A stretch of DNA of 64,000 bases from an uncultured archaeon (GCA_903904885.1 CAIVED010000012.1:98130-162129); one strand, 5' to 3'; shown: positions 43,819 through 52,257, numbered from the stretch's first letter. Program-made: numbers and translations. The notes: generated from the letters alone by a model not told the origin.

Positions 43819-44730
43819 ATGGCATACATATACCCTCTCAAAGGAATAATAGAATCAGACCACATTGAAACGCTTCTTGGCGGAATACATGAAGCAATCA
43901 TGCGAGATAAAAAAATCCCCCAGGACAGGCGTCTGATACAGGCCGCAAGGACTGAATTTTTCTCAGAACTTAATAGAGGCGAAAACGAGTTTCATGATTT
44001 CATGATAGACCTTTTTTTCCCTTTTCTGGATGAGTATAAGATTTTATGGAAGGTAAAAGGCAGATGCGACAAGCACCCGCATGCAAAAGCGGAAAGAAAA
44101 GAACGCCTTAACACGCCCCATAAGATTCAGACAGTCATCTACAAGACGAATGATGAACAGAGAACAAGAAAATTCATGCCATACTGCGGCAGTTGCGGCA
44201 AAAGGGCCTATCCAATAAAATCATTTTTCATTTATAATCCTCTCAATTCGGATAATCCAAGATGGGCAGAGATACGAGTAAAAGAAGCCTCAGCGAAATT
44301 GACGGATAAGGTATTTGAACTTCGGCCATTAAGGGCTGGTTCGATCCAAAATGATGTGGGTGAGGTTGTGCAGGACCTTTTCGCAGGAAGGGTAGTTGTT
44401 GAGAGCTATGATACTATCATGAAAATAGCTAAAAATTCAAAAAATTCTTTTGGACCCCATTTGCAGCTAAAAAACTATCATAAGGAAAACGGCTACAATG
44501 CAGTCCATGAAATTGGCACCATGGGCCCTGACGGCAGAATCTGCGAGGTCCAGCTTAAAACATTTAGAGACCACAACCTGGCAGAAAACCCAAGAAGCAA
44601 GGCAAGCCACGATGCAAGAGAAAATGAGATTACGAGAATAAGGATTAACACCCCAAGATGGCAGGAAGTCTGGGAAGTTATCAGGCATGCAGTGAGCCCA
44701 GATTACACAAAGATTTATCACTCAAGATAA
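43819..44730 (+). CDS. RelA/SpoT-type nucleotidyltransferase domain protein
   Basis: 303 aa. The C-half contains the (p)ppGpp synthetase signature: VVQDLFAGRVVVESYDTI (Asp186, A-G-R-V-V), YHKENGYNAVHEI (225-230 GYNAVH), ICEVQLKTFRDHNLAEN (Glu243) and His264. The Asp and Glu match the two catalytic acids of synthetases. The first half has a possible zinc site, C83-H86-H88 and C123-x2-C126. No hydrolase HD or ACT domain is attached. It could make pppGpp-like alarmones, or pyrophosphorylate another substrate as a toxin-like enzyme. The TTTATAAA box 26 bases upstream supports a single-gene unit. Confidence 0.7.
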   Translation: MAYIYPLKGIIESDHIETLLGGIHEAIMRDKKIPQDRRLIQAARTEFFSELNRGENEFHDFMIDLFFPFLDEYKILWKVKGRCDKHPHAKAERKERLNTPHKIQTVIYKTNDEQRTRKFMPYCGSCGKRAYPIKSFFIYNPLNSDNPRWAEIRVKEASAKLTDKVFELRPLRAGSIQNDVGEVVQDLFAGRVVVESYDTIMKIAKNSKNSFGPHLQLKNYHKENGYNAVHEIGTMGPDGRICEVQLKTFRDHNLAENPRSKASHDARENEITRIRINTPRWQEVWEVIRHAVSPDYTKIYHSR

Positions 44731-44735
44731 GCGGT

Positions 44736-45197
44736 CTATTCCTCACTGTGGGTTCTGCGTATCTTCGGGATAAAATTCAGGATTTCACCCTCTTTCACCT
44801 TTCCGGTTCCCATGAAATCTCCGTTGCTTTTGACAATCACAAACCCCGTTGATTCTGTCTCAATTCTTATATCCTGGCCGTAGAGCCATTTCTTAACATT
44901 TTCTTTTTCTATCTCAACAACATTTTTTTTTGCGCAGTCCCCGATTAGCTGGCTTCCCTCTATCGACAATCTTAACTCTCCATTGTCCATTATTTCCCCG
45001 AAATAGACGCCAACAACCTGCAGGCGCAACTTCTCGTAATCAATTTTGGAAATATCCCTTGAAACAAGATAGAGCCTGTTTTTGGATGACAGCAAAAATG
45101 CAAAATCAGCGTTAAAATCGCAGCCCCACTGCTCAAGAATCTTCTTTTTGATTTCCTTGGTTTCCTTGGCGTTTAAAATTTTAAGATTCTGCATCAT
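44736..45197 (-). CDS. Nip7-like PUA-domain protein
   Basis: 153 aa. The N-terminal part (KILNAKETKEIKKKILEQ, VVGVYFGEIMDNGELRLSIEGSQLIG) and the C-terminal PUA domain (STGFVIVKSNGDFMGTGKV, ILNFIPKIRR) match archaeal Nip7/DUF1947-type RNA-binding proteins linked to ribosome assembly. The ATG at 45197 overlaps the aIF5B stop by ATGA. Confidence 0.82.
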   Translation of the reverse strand: MMQNLKILNAKETKEIKKKILEQWGCDFNADFAFLLSSKNRLYLVSRDISKIDYEKLRLQVVGVYFGEIMDNGELRLSIEGSQLIGDCAKKNVVEIEKENVKKWLYGQDIRIETESTGFVIVKSNGDFMGTGKVKEGEILNFIPKIRRTHSEE

Positions 45198-46957
45198 ATG
45201 CCCCATATGGGATTGTCCCTTCTCTTCATTTCAGCAATTTCTTTCAGGATTGATATTTCCTCCTTTGACAGATACTGGGCAAGGGTTTTAATCTGCCGGA
45301 AATCATTCTCAGGAATGTCCGAGTATAGTACGTCTCCTTCATTTATCTGCCTTCCTACGGTGACGCCCTCAAAGGATATGGCCACCTGCATTCCCCTGCC
45401 TGCTGTTGTGAGGCTTTCCTTCTCTAGCTGTATCTGCTTTATGGAAGTTATTGATTTTCCTTTTGAATTCATTACAGGCATTCCTGTTTTTGCCTCGCCT
45501 TCGAGGATTTCACAGCCGACAACAGCGGGATTGCTCTGCCGGAAAACATAGCCCGAAAGAATCTGGAGTTTGCACGGGCGGATTAATAAACCAAGCTTGT
45601 CCTCTTCCATCTTTCTCTTCTGCTCTGCCTGCCATTCCTCAAAATCATCAATCAGCTTGTAAATTATCTTGCTTGTGATTATTTTTGCCTTTGGCACTAT
45701 TGAAGGGTCTGCCTCAACATTAAAACCGAGAACTGCTGCGTTCAGCGGATTTTTTTGCAGGTTTGATTCTGCATCAGAAACATCCTTCTTTGTTATTGCC
45801 CCTATTGACGCTTTTATTATCCCAATCCCCTTGTCCCTCAGCATTTTTGACAGCGCTTCCAAAGAGCCGAGATTGTCCGCCTTTATTACGACGCCCTCAT
45901 CGCCTGTCTGCGTTGTAACCTCCTCAACAGACTTCTGCACTTCCTGCTTGGCTGCTTCTATTGTTTCCTTTGTTGCTGAAACAACCGGCATCCCTGCAAC
46001 AGCATCCTCTGCTCCCGGAGCTGAGATTTTTACCCCTGTTGCAGCTGTCGCTTCCTTCACCGGCTGGAATTTTGTTTTTTCCCCGCGCATTTCTGTCAAA
46101 GGAGCGGGCTCGAACATGGCTCTTACTCTTGCAACAATCGGTGCAGTTAAACCACCGATTACAATTGTGTCACCAACTGACAAACAGCCATCATAGAGAA
46201 TAACATCCATTGTTTTGCCCAATCCCTTTTCTTCCTTCACCTCAAGAATCGTTCCCTTTGCGCCGGTCAGTGAGCAGGCAAGCTTGTCGCCAAGATATTT
46301 TTGTGCAAGGGCCGAAATAACCATGAGAAGTTCCGGAATCCCTTCTCCTGTTTTCGCAGAACAGGGAATGATTGCAATTTCCTTTGTGAAATCATCAACC
46401 CGGTCAAACCTGTCTGAATTAAACCCCAATTCTGACAATGATGAAACAAGGTTGTAGAGTTTTGTCTCAAATTCTGTTGTGGCCTGCTCATTCTGTTCTT
46501 TTATATCCGCGAGAAGGCTTTTGGCTGTGTCAGCTCTCCATCCCTTTACCAGATCAATCTTGTTTGCTGCGATTACAAAAGGCGTTTTATATGATTTCAA
46601 TATTTCAACGGATTCCACGGTCTGGGGCTTGAATCCCTCGTTGATGTCAACTACCAAAATTGCGAGGTCTGCCAGATTTCCCCCGCGCTTTCTCATGTTT
46701 GTGAACGCAGCGTGGCCTGGTGTGTCAATGAACAGCAAACCGGGAATTGTGAACTTAAGCTTCAGTGTTTCCAATAACGGCCCGCAAATCTTCTTTATTG
46801 TTGACAGCGGGATTATTGATGCGCCAATTGCCTGTGTTATGCCTCCTGCTTCCTGGGCAACAATAGCACTGCCCCTAATCCTGTCAAGAATGCTTGACTT
46901 TCCGTGGTCAACATGGCCGACCACAGTGCAGATTGGGCTTCTTATTTTCTGTGCCAT
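45194..46957 (-). CDS. infB: Translation initiation factor aIF5B
   Basis: 587 aa. G1 is VVGHVDHGKSSILDRIRG, G3 FIDTPGHAAF, G4 NKIDLVKG, then IF2-type domains with EVKEEKGLGKTMDVILYDG and NPAVVGCEILEGEAKTGM. Joins ribosomal subunits at initiation. The ATG is 26 bases from the shared TTTAAAAA at 46980. It is coupled to the Nip7-like gene. Confidence 0.95.
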   Translation of the reverse strand: MAQKIRSPICTVVGHVDHGKSSILDRIRGSAIVAQEAGGITQAIGASIIPLSTIKKICGPLLETLKLKFTIPGLLFIDTPGHAAFTNMRKRGGNLADLAILVVDINEGFKPQTVESVEILKSYKTPFVIAANKIDLVKGWRADTAKSLLADIKEQNEQATTEFETKLYNLVSSLSELGFNSDRFDRVDDFTKEIAIIPCSAKTGEGIPELLMVISALAQKYLGDKLACSLTGAKGTILEVKEEKGLGKTMDVILYDGCLSVGDTIVIGGLTAPIVARVRAMFEPAPLTEMRGEKTKFQPVKEATAATGVKISAPGAEDAVAGMPVVSATKETIEAAKQEVQKSVEEVTTQTGDEGVVIKADNLGSLEALSKMLRDKGIGIIKASIGAITKKDVSDAESNLQKNPLNAAVLGFNVEADPSIVPKAKIITSKIIYKLIDDFEEWQAEQKRKMEEDKLGLLIRPCKLQILSGYVFRQSNPAVVGCEILEGEAKTGMPVMNSKGKSITSIKQIQLEKESLTTAGRGMQVAISFEGVTVGRQINEGDVLYSDIPENDFRQIKTLAQYLSKEEISILKEIAEMKRRDNPIWGI

Positions 46958-46979
46958 GCATCCCTAACGAGAAGAAGGG

Positions 46980-46987
46980 TTTAAAAA
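46980..46987. promoter_or_regulatory. Single TATA element shared by aIF5B and Trm1
   Basis: TTTAAAAA is centred at about 46983.5. It is 26 bases from the aIF5B ATG (46957) and 26 bases from the Trm1 ATG at 47010 on the other side. TTTAAA is symmetric, so one box could serve both leaderless genes. Confidence 0.5.
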
Positions 46988-47009
46988 GGTTTTTATGAAA
47001 CAAGATGAT

Positions 47010-47996
47010 ATGATAAAGGAATCCAGCGCAGAAATCATTGCAGAATCCCCCAAAACCGTCTCAAAGCAGATGGAGGTATTCTACAATCCTGTGATGAAAT
47101 TGAACAGGAGCCTGTCTGTTTGCGTGATTAATGCATACTTTGGCAAGCCTGCCAGGATTGCTGACCCTATGGCCGGGACAGGGATAAGAGCCATCAGATT
47201 GCTAAAGGAAGCAGAGGGAAAAATAGAATCAATTGACATCAATGATTATTCTGAAAAATCAGTTGAATTGATTAAAAAGAACCTGGAATTGAACAAGATA
47301 AACAACAAATTCACAATCCACAATAAAGACGCAAATTTGTTTCTTTTGGAAAGCACAGGATTTGACTACATTGACATTGACCCATTCGGCACTCCGAATC
47401 CTTTTTTGGATTCCGCGATAAAACGAATAGCGAGAGATGGAATCCTGGCAGTAACCGCAACAGACACAGCAGCGTTGACAGGAACCTATGAGCATGCCTG
47501 CGAGAGGAAATACTGGGCAAAACCGCTGAGGAATTATCTGATGCATGAAATTGGGCTGAGAATTTTGATAAGAAAAATCCAGCTGATTGGGGCGCAGTAT
47601 GAAAAAGCGCTGGTTCCTGTTTTGTCATATTCAAAAGACCATTATTACCGGATTTTTTTCAGATGCGAGAAGGGCAAAAAGAAATGCGACATCATAGTAA
47701 AACAGCACAAATTCTTCCAGGAAAAATACGGGCCAATCTGGACAGGAAAACTTGAAGACAGCGCACTTATTCAAAAAATGCTGAACTATGCAGACCCCGA
47801 ATCAGCAAAACTGCTGGAAATCCTGAGAGATGAGCTGGATGTTGTGGGATTTAAGGAACTAAACAACCAAAAGATGGAAGATGCAATCAAGAAGCTGAAA
47901 AGCAAAGGCATAGAATCTTCAAGGACGCATTTTGCCGGGAATGGGATTAAGTGTGATTGTGATTCTGCTACGCTTTTTAAAATAATAAAATCCTGA
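47010..47996 (+). CDS. trm1: tRNA (guanine26-N2)-dimethyltransferase Trm1
   Basis: 328 aa from the ATG at 47010 (333 from 46995). VFYNPVMKLNRSLSV, IADPMAGTGIRAIRLLKE and FDYIDIDPFGTPNPFLDSA are Trm1 hallmarks, with ATDTAALTGTYEHACERKYW after. Methylates G26 of tRNA. I favour 47010 because of the promoter spacing. Ends next to repeat element B. Confidence 0.93.
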   Translation: MIKESSAEIIAESPKTVSKQMEVFYNPVMKLNRSLSVCVINAYFGKPARIADPMAGTGIRAIRLLKEAEGKIESIDINDYSEKSVELIKKNLELNKINNKFTIHNKDANLFLLESTGFDYIDIDPFGTPNPFLDSAIKRIARDGILAVTATDTAALTGTYEHACERKYWAKPLRNYLMHEIGLRILIRKIQLIGAQYEKALVPVLSYSKDHYYRIFFRCEKGKKKCDIIVKQHKFFQEKYGPIWTGKLEDSALIQKMLNYADPESAKLLEILRDELDVVGFKELNNQKMEDAIKKLKSKGIESSRTHFAGNGIKCDCDSATLFKIIKS

Positions 47997-48175
47997 TTTT
48001 ACGCAGTTCTTATTTTTGATTATTGCTTGCGATGCTGGCCTCGATTGCCAGAGCTGCTTCAAGTTTCCTCGATGCCTTCGGAAACTAAATATTAATTTCT
48101 TGCATGGCAATTGAGCAGAAGAAGCCAAACAAACATAAATTATAATGCAAGAACCAGAAAACGGGATTTTATTTT
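47997..48175 (+). repeat. Structured intergenic element, copy B (short form)
   Basis: P1 AGTTTCC/GGAAACT (48062-48068 and 48080-48086), AATATTA linker, P2 TTCTTGCAT/ATGCAAGAA (48097-48105 and 48145-48153), GCAGAAGAAGC in the loop, CCAGAAAACGGG (48154-48165) and a U-rich tail. No nested insert. Fills the gap between the convergent ends of trm1 and the winged-helix gene. Confidence 0.75.
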
Positions 48176-48182
48176 AAGGAAA

Positions 48183-48749
48183 TCAAAGTACCTTCTTCAC
48201 TTCCTTGACAATCTGCCTCTTAATCACCTTAAGCCCCGAGTCAGTTATCTCAGCAAAAACATTCCTCTCTTTCTTGACTTTCCTCGCAAGGTTCAGCTGC
48301 TCAAGCTTCTTCAGCTCCTTTGAAATCCTGAGCTTCCTTCTCTCAGGATTCTCGTAGGGAAACAACTCCTGTGTCAAAGTAGATAATGCAACATCCTCCC
48401 CGGTTTCCTGGTAAATTCTGAAAAGCGTGAACAAAACCTTCTTCTCGAATTCTGTCAAGTCATATTTAATCTCCACATTCTCTTTGGTTTCAGTTTGCTC
48501 ATTCCTGAAGACTACAACAAGCCCGTCAAATGCCTCTATGAACCGCTTGCCTTTCTCAGATATTGAGAGCAGTTGCTCTTCCTTGTAAACAAGGCCTTCT
48601 GAGGAAAGCAGAACAACGGCAACCTCAACCTGCGCTCTGTCTCCTGTAAGTTCATTAATATTGGCAGAGTAAACCTTTTTCTTCTCATTGTCAGAAAGCC
48701 CTTTTAGTATGTTCACTGCCAATCTATTGGTCAAAATGTCATAAAGCAT
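48183..48749 (-). CDS. Winged-helix DNA-binding protein next to cdc6
   Basis: 188 aa. Two winged-helix-like halves: residues about 5-80 (LTGDRAQVEVAVVLLSSEGLVY) and about 105-175 (FEKKVLFTLFRIYQETG, RKLRISKELKKLEQLNLA). TATA TTTAAAT about 27 bases upstream of the ATG. It is divergent from cdc6 and could regulate it, though no operator is evident. No named family recognised. Confidence 0.65.
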   Translation of the reverse strand: MLYDILTNRLAVNILKGLSDNEKKKVYSANINELTGDRAQVEVAVVLLSSEGLVYKEEQLLSISEKGKRFIEAFDGLVVVFRNEQTETKENVEIKYDLTEFEKKVLFTLFRIYQETGEDVALSTLTQELFPYENPERRKLRISKELKKLEQLNLARKVKKERNVFAEITDSGLKVIKRQIVKEVKKVL

Positions 48750-48850
48750 GCAATTTTATAGCACCCCATCTATTTAAATTTTGCCCTCCCAGCGCTTCCC
48801 TTGAGTTTCGGAAGTATCGGAAATTATATCATAAAGGGAAAAATCGGAAG

Positions 48851-48862
48851 ATTTATATATAA
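48851..48862 (+). promoter_or_regulatory. TATA box of cdc6
   Basis: TTTATATATAAG, centred near 48857, is 25 bases before the ATG at 48882, giving a leaderless mRNA. Confidence 0.5.
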
Positions 48863-48881
48863 GGGCTATTTTCTATCTGCC

Positions 48882-50063
48882 ATGGAAGAATTAACATTCG
48901 CAAACATACTGGAAAACAACATCTACAAGGACCGGGATGTCCTGTTTTCACTGCAGCCGCCAACCGGCTTCCTGCACAGGATAAAGCAGAAGAACGAGCT
49001 GGTAATGGAGCTGGCTCCTGTCCTGATGAACTCGCCTGTGTCCTGCATATTTGTCTACGGAAACCCGGGCACAGGAAAATCAGCACTCCTATTGGATCTT
49101 GTTGGGGAAATTAATGACGAGGCAAGAAAACGAAAATTAGATTTGACAACTGCATACGTGAACTGCTCTGAGAGCAGGACAGAAACATCAATACTGCTTT
49201 CTGTCATGTCCCAGGTTAATCCTGCAAAGGAATACCCGAAGATGGGATGGAACAGGGCAAAGACCCTGGATGAATTCAACAAGGTTATGAACAAGGAGGC
49301 AAAGAATGTTCTCATCATTCTTGATGAAGTGGACTATGCGCTCAGGGAATCGGGCGATGACATCCTCTACAGGCTTAGCAGGATAAACAACCAGGTCAAG
49401 AGCAAGGTCTCAACAATAATAATCTCAAATGATGTCAGGGTGTCTGATTACATAAAGCCGAGGACGCAGTCTGCATTTGGGAGAATCAAGATTATTTTTT
49501 CGCCCTACAATTCAAATGAGTTATTTGACATAATAAGGGAAAGGGTGAAATTCGCATTACAGAAAGATGTCATAAGCGACAACGTGATAAGAAAAATTGC
49601 GGAGATTGAGGCAGGAAGAGGCGGCGACGCAAGAAAAGCATTGGATCTGGTTGATGCCTGCGCAAAAATTGCGGTCGCAAAAAAGAAAAGCAAGATAACC
49701 ATCGACCTGGTTGAGGATGCGGACAGGAGCATGGAGGAGAATTCCGTGCTGAACATAATCGCAAGCCTGCCCAAGCACCAGAAAATATTGTACCTTGCTG
49801 TTTTGAAGAATGAAAAAAACGAGCTGGAAATGGACGGCGGAGAGGTTTACAGGAACTACCTGGAACTTTGCGAGTCATACAACGTAGAGCCATTGACCGA
49901 GAGGAGAATAAGGACATTCCTCATCAACCTGAGCGAGGTCTCATTGATTGAGGCAGAGGTCGGCTGGCTGAAGACGACAAAAAAGAAGGCAAGGAAAATC
50001 ACAGTTAACTTGGATAAAGCATTGAGGACCAAGGCAGACAAGCTTTTGAGAAGCAGCATTTGA
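48882..50063 (+). CDS. cdc6: Orc1/Cdc6 replication initiator
   Basis: 393 aa. Walker A GNPGTGKSALL, Walker B LIILDEVDYAL, sensor 1 IISNDVRVSDY, and EAGRGGDARKALDLVDACA (sensor 2) are in order, followed by a C-terminal winged helix. Binds origins and loads MCM. A replication origin is often near cdc6, but no origin-repeat set was recognised beside it. Confidence 0.95.
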   Translation: MEELTFANILENNIYKDRDVLFSLQPPTGFLHRIKQKNELVMELAPVLMNSPVSCIFVYGNPGTGKSALLLDLVGEINDEARKRKLDLTTAYVNCSESRTETSILLSVMSQVNPAKEYPKMGWNRAKTLDEFNKVMNKEAKNVLIILDEVDYALRESGDDILYRLSRINNQVKSKVSTIIISNDVRVSDYIKPRTQSAFGRIKIIFSPYNSNELFDIIRERVKFALQKDVISDNVIRKIAEIEAGRGGDARKALDLVDACAKIAVAKKKSKITIDLVEDADRSMEENSVLNIIASLPKHQKILYLAVLKNEKNELEMDGGEVYRNYLELCESYNVEPLTERRIRTFLINLSEVSLIEAEVGWLKTTKKKARKITVNLDKALRTKADKLLRSSI

Positions 50064-50174
50064 TGAGTTAGGGGGGAATTAGCTTTTCATTAGCGCCAGC
50101 GCTGCCAGTTAGGAAAACGCAATCGAATTAGAGTGAGCTATGGACAACAAACATTGGCAAAAAGAGGTGAAGGG

Positions 50175-51230
50175 ATGGAACCCATTAACATGACACGAGA
50201 AGAAGCGGAAAAAGTGCTTAGTGAAGCGGGGGTTAGAATAAACCCTGAGGAATTTTTGGCTGTGCTGGATGCAACCCGGCAGGATTTGGGAGAAGATGAC
50301 CTTGCAAAACTTGCAAGAGACCCGCTGATTAAAGGTATGATTGACAGCCACCAGGCGATGGGTGAGATCATATCAGAAAACTGGCTTTTCACAAATTATT
50401 GTTTAACCGCAATAGACGGGGAAGCAGGAAAAACGAGCATGTTCAAGCATCTTACTGATCACGAAGAATATGTCCGGGGCATAATAAACTCAGGAGTTCA
50501 GGCAGTAATCAAGCCTCTGCTTATGGGAAGGAAAAGCGAGATTCAGTGCCCATTTTACAAGCCTTCCAATCCATTTGCAAGCAAGACTCACCATATCATA
50601 AAAACAATGCTCATAAGCCTGGCTCTTGCATCCGAGCTTGGGGTGACAGACCAGCAAGAGATAGAAGCAATCGGCATTGGCGCGGGCCTTCATGACATTG
50701 GGCAGTATTTGCCAAGGCTGAGGCAGATAGCTGAAAACCCGACAACACAGCTTAGCTCCGAGGACATCAGGACTATGATGACCCATCCAGTTTTGGGGGG
50801 CGTTTTCGTGGCTGCAAGCGGCTATGAGCTTCCTGAGCTTAGCAAGTTGATGATTCTGTATCATCACAAGGACCTGAAAGGAGGAGGCTATCCAGACATT
50901 TCAGCGTCAAATCTTCCTCTTGGTGTTAGGATTATTCAAGTGGCGGACAGATATGAAGCAGGAGTAGGCGACAGGCCTTACAAGAGAAGACCTGAACCTC
51001 CTGCAGAAGTTTTAACCGACCTAATAGACCAAGCAGAAAAGGGGCTGCTCGACATAGATGTCGTAAATGCGCTTACCATGCTGGCCCGAAGCGACAAGAG
51101 CAACCCGAGAATTACCGGGCATTACAGAAAAACCACCGGAGAGCCGAAGCATCAAAACTTATATGAAAGAATGCGGGTGCAAAATTTAGGCCCCGCAGTC
51201 ATCAGGGAAGCGCCAAAACAGTACATGTGA
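50175..51230 (+). CDS. HD-GYP-domain protein
   Basis: 351 aa from the ATG at 50175, which follows GAGGTGA (Shine-Dalgarno) by 4 bases; a GTG at 50133 is an alternative. Signature residues: IGAGLHDIGQYLPRL (HD), MMTHPVLGGVFV, LYHHKDLKGGGYPD (G-x-G-Y-P version of the GYP motif) and VRIIQVADRYEA. Known HD-GYP proteins hydrolyse cyclic dinucleotides such as c-di-GMP. The N-terminal 150 residues are not recognised. No GGDEF partner is in the window. Uncommon in archaea. Confidence 0.78.
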   Translation: MEPINMTREEAEKVLSEAGVRINPEEFLAVLDATRQDLGEDDLAKLARDPLIKGMIDSHQAMGEIISENWLFTNYCLTAIDGEAGKTSMFKHLTDHEEYVRGIINSGVQAVIKPLLMGRKSEIQCPFYKPSNPFASKTHHIIKTMLISLALASELGVTDQQEIEAIGIGAGLHDIGQYLPRLRQIAENPTTQLSSEDIRTMMTHPVLGGVFVAASGYELPELSKLMILYHHKDLKGGGYPDISASNLPLGVRIIQVADRYEAGVGDRPYKRRPEPPAEVLTDLIDQAEKGLLDIDVVNALTMLARSDKSNPRITGHYRKTTGEPKHQNLYERMRVQNLGPAVIREAPKQYM

Positions 51231-51256
51231 TATTCATTTGAGTTGTTGGGGGTGTG

Positions 51257-51507
51257 CTCGAAAGGCCTTGCAAACGCAAGGCCGAGTAGGGCATTTGTGA
51301 AAATGGAAAACGAAGCAGTACTATGGGATTATTTTCAAAAAGTCCAGGTAAGAGAGGCAGCGCAAACACCTAAGGTGTTTGCTGGTCTCTTTTTGCCAGC
51401 GCAAAAAGAGGCAAGGGAGGTAGCCAATGCCTCCCCAACTCTTCCCTCTTTTGGAAAAAAACTTGCAGGCCTAGGTAAGAAGGCACTATTTTTCACCTCG
51501 GTGCCTT
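51257..51507 (+). repeat. Cluster of at least four strong hairpins
   Basis: GGCCTTGC/GCAAGGCC (51264-51271, 51276-51283), GCAAACACCT/AGGTGTTTGC (51362-51371, 51373-51382), CTCTTTTTGC/GCAAAAAGAG (51387-51396, 51401-51410) and AAGGCAC/GTGCCTT (51480-51486, 51501-51507). A weaker GAGGCA/TGCCTC pair lies between. These cross the first two-thirds of the 112-aa frame at 51303. They may be a structured mRNA leader or a remnant of palindromic elements. Confidence 0.55.
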
Positions 51508-51641
51508 TTTACTGGCTTGTATTTTTCACCAAAATAATGAACTGGTTTGACCTGAGATTTTTCATTTTCGTTGTAGCCGCAACAATAGCCATGAGCATTT
51601 TCGGAAAAAACTGGGGGTTGCTGAATATTCTGATAAAATGA
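51303..51641 (+). CDS. Small membrane protein, unknown; N-half overlaps hairpins
   Basis: 112 aa. C-terminal two TM-like segments (FFTSVPFYWLVFFTKI, FFIFVVAATIAMSIFG). The middle (TPKVFAGLFLPAQKEAREV) is encoded by perfect hairpins, so its sequence may be a by-product of palindromes. Coupled to the next gene by ATGA (51638-51641). Confidence 0.5.
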   Translation: MENEAVLWDYFQKVQVREAAQTPKVFAGLFLPAQKEAREVANASPTLPSFGKKLAGLGKKALFFTSVPFYWLVFFTKIMNWFDLRFFIFVVAATIAMSIFGKNWGLLNILIK

Positions 51642-51781
51642 CAACACTGAACTTCATAAAATCAAAAGACAGGAAACTGCAGTGGAAGCAGGTTGAGCTG
51701 AAGGGCGATTCTCTTTACCTCCGGTGGAAGCAGAGGATTTACAGGTATGAGTTTGTTCCGAGATTGAGATTGAGAAGATAA
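51638..51781 (+). CDS. 47-aa basic peptide, unknown
   Basis: Starts with ATGA overlap with the upstream frame; MTTLNFIKSKDRKLQWKQ opens it and it ends in PRLRLRR. Highly basic, aromatic-rich, beta-like strands LYLRWKQRIYRYEF. May bind nucleic acid or lipid. Not recognised. Ends 1 base before the aEF1B stop on the other strand. Confidence 0.5.
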   Translation: MTTLNFIKSKDRKLQWKQVELKGDSLYLRWKQRIYRYEFVPRLRLRR

Positions 51782-51782
51782 T

Positions 51783-52067
51783 TCATCCAAGCGCTCTTGA
51801 AACAGAAGTTACTTCCACAGAATTAACGCCTTCTATCTTGGCAAGTTCCAGTTCTAAGGGTTCTGTGTCCCCTCTCTTCTCGTCAACAGCGAATGTTATG
51901 TCCAGAGCTTTCAGGCCGAAAGCAACAGGATTTATCTGTGCCTCCTTGAAAGCATTGTCCCTGCCGCAGAAAGAATTTATTTTTTCTGTGATTATTTTCT
52001 CAAGGGCATTCAAATCCACCTCAGTGTCCTCAGGCATTACCCTTATCTTAACGATAACCATTGCCAT
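51783..52067 (-). CDS. ef1b: Elongation factor aEF1B (EF-1 beta)
   Basis: 94 aa from the ATG at 52067. VKIRVMPEDTEVDLNALEKII and INPVAFGLKALDITFAVDE and GVNSVEVTSVSRALG match archaeal EF-1 beta, the exchange factor that recharges EF1A with GTP. Follows the zinc-ribbon gene by 2 bases. Length is normal for the family. Confidence 0.93.
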   Translation of the reverse strand: MAMVIVKIRVMPEDTEVDLNALEKIITEKINSFCGRDNAFKEAQINPVAFGLKALDITFAVDEKRGDTEPLELELAKIEGVNSVEVTSVSRALG

Positions 52068-52069
52068 GT

Positions 52070-52237
52070 TTAAGGTCCTTCGAATCCGCATTCCGGGCAT
52101 TTGTATTTTGCAGAAATTGACTTGCAGTGGGTGCATCTTATTATGTCATATTTGCCACACTTCGGGCAGAGGAATTTTGCTGCAGAGTCGTTTGCCAGCC
52201 TTCTCTTGCATGAATTGCATTCTATTTTTTTGTCCAT
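52070..52237 (-). CDS. Small zinc-ribbon protein (HVO_2753-like) paired with aEF1B
   Basis: 55 aa with eight Cys in four C-x2-C pairs: CNSC, CPKC, CTHC and CPEC. This matches the archaeal RNA-binding zinc-finger family found just upstream of EF-1 beta. A TTTATAAAT box centred 25 bases upstream of the ATG (52258-52266) supports a leaderless operon. Confidence 0.85.
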   Translation of the reverse strand: MDKKIECNSCKRRLANDSAAKFLCPKCGKYDIIRCTHCKSISAKYKCPECGFEGP

Positions 52238-52257
52238 TATACTCAGAGAAAATGAGG

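Noticed and set aside
47259..47634. Minus-strand frames inside trm1
   Set aside because: They are antisense to conserved Trm1 motifs and have no start-site support.
48750..48881. Replication origin next to cdc6
   Set aside because: The gap is A/T-rich with promoter elements but I see no inverted origin-recognition repeats or G-runs in an ordered set. The short G-run at about 50069 is alone. GC-skew over the full genome would decide.
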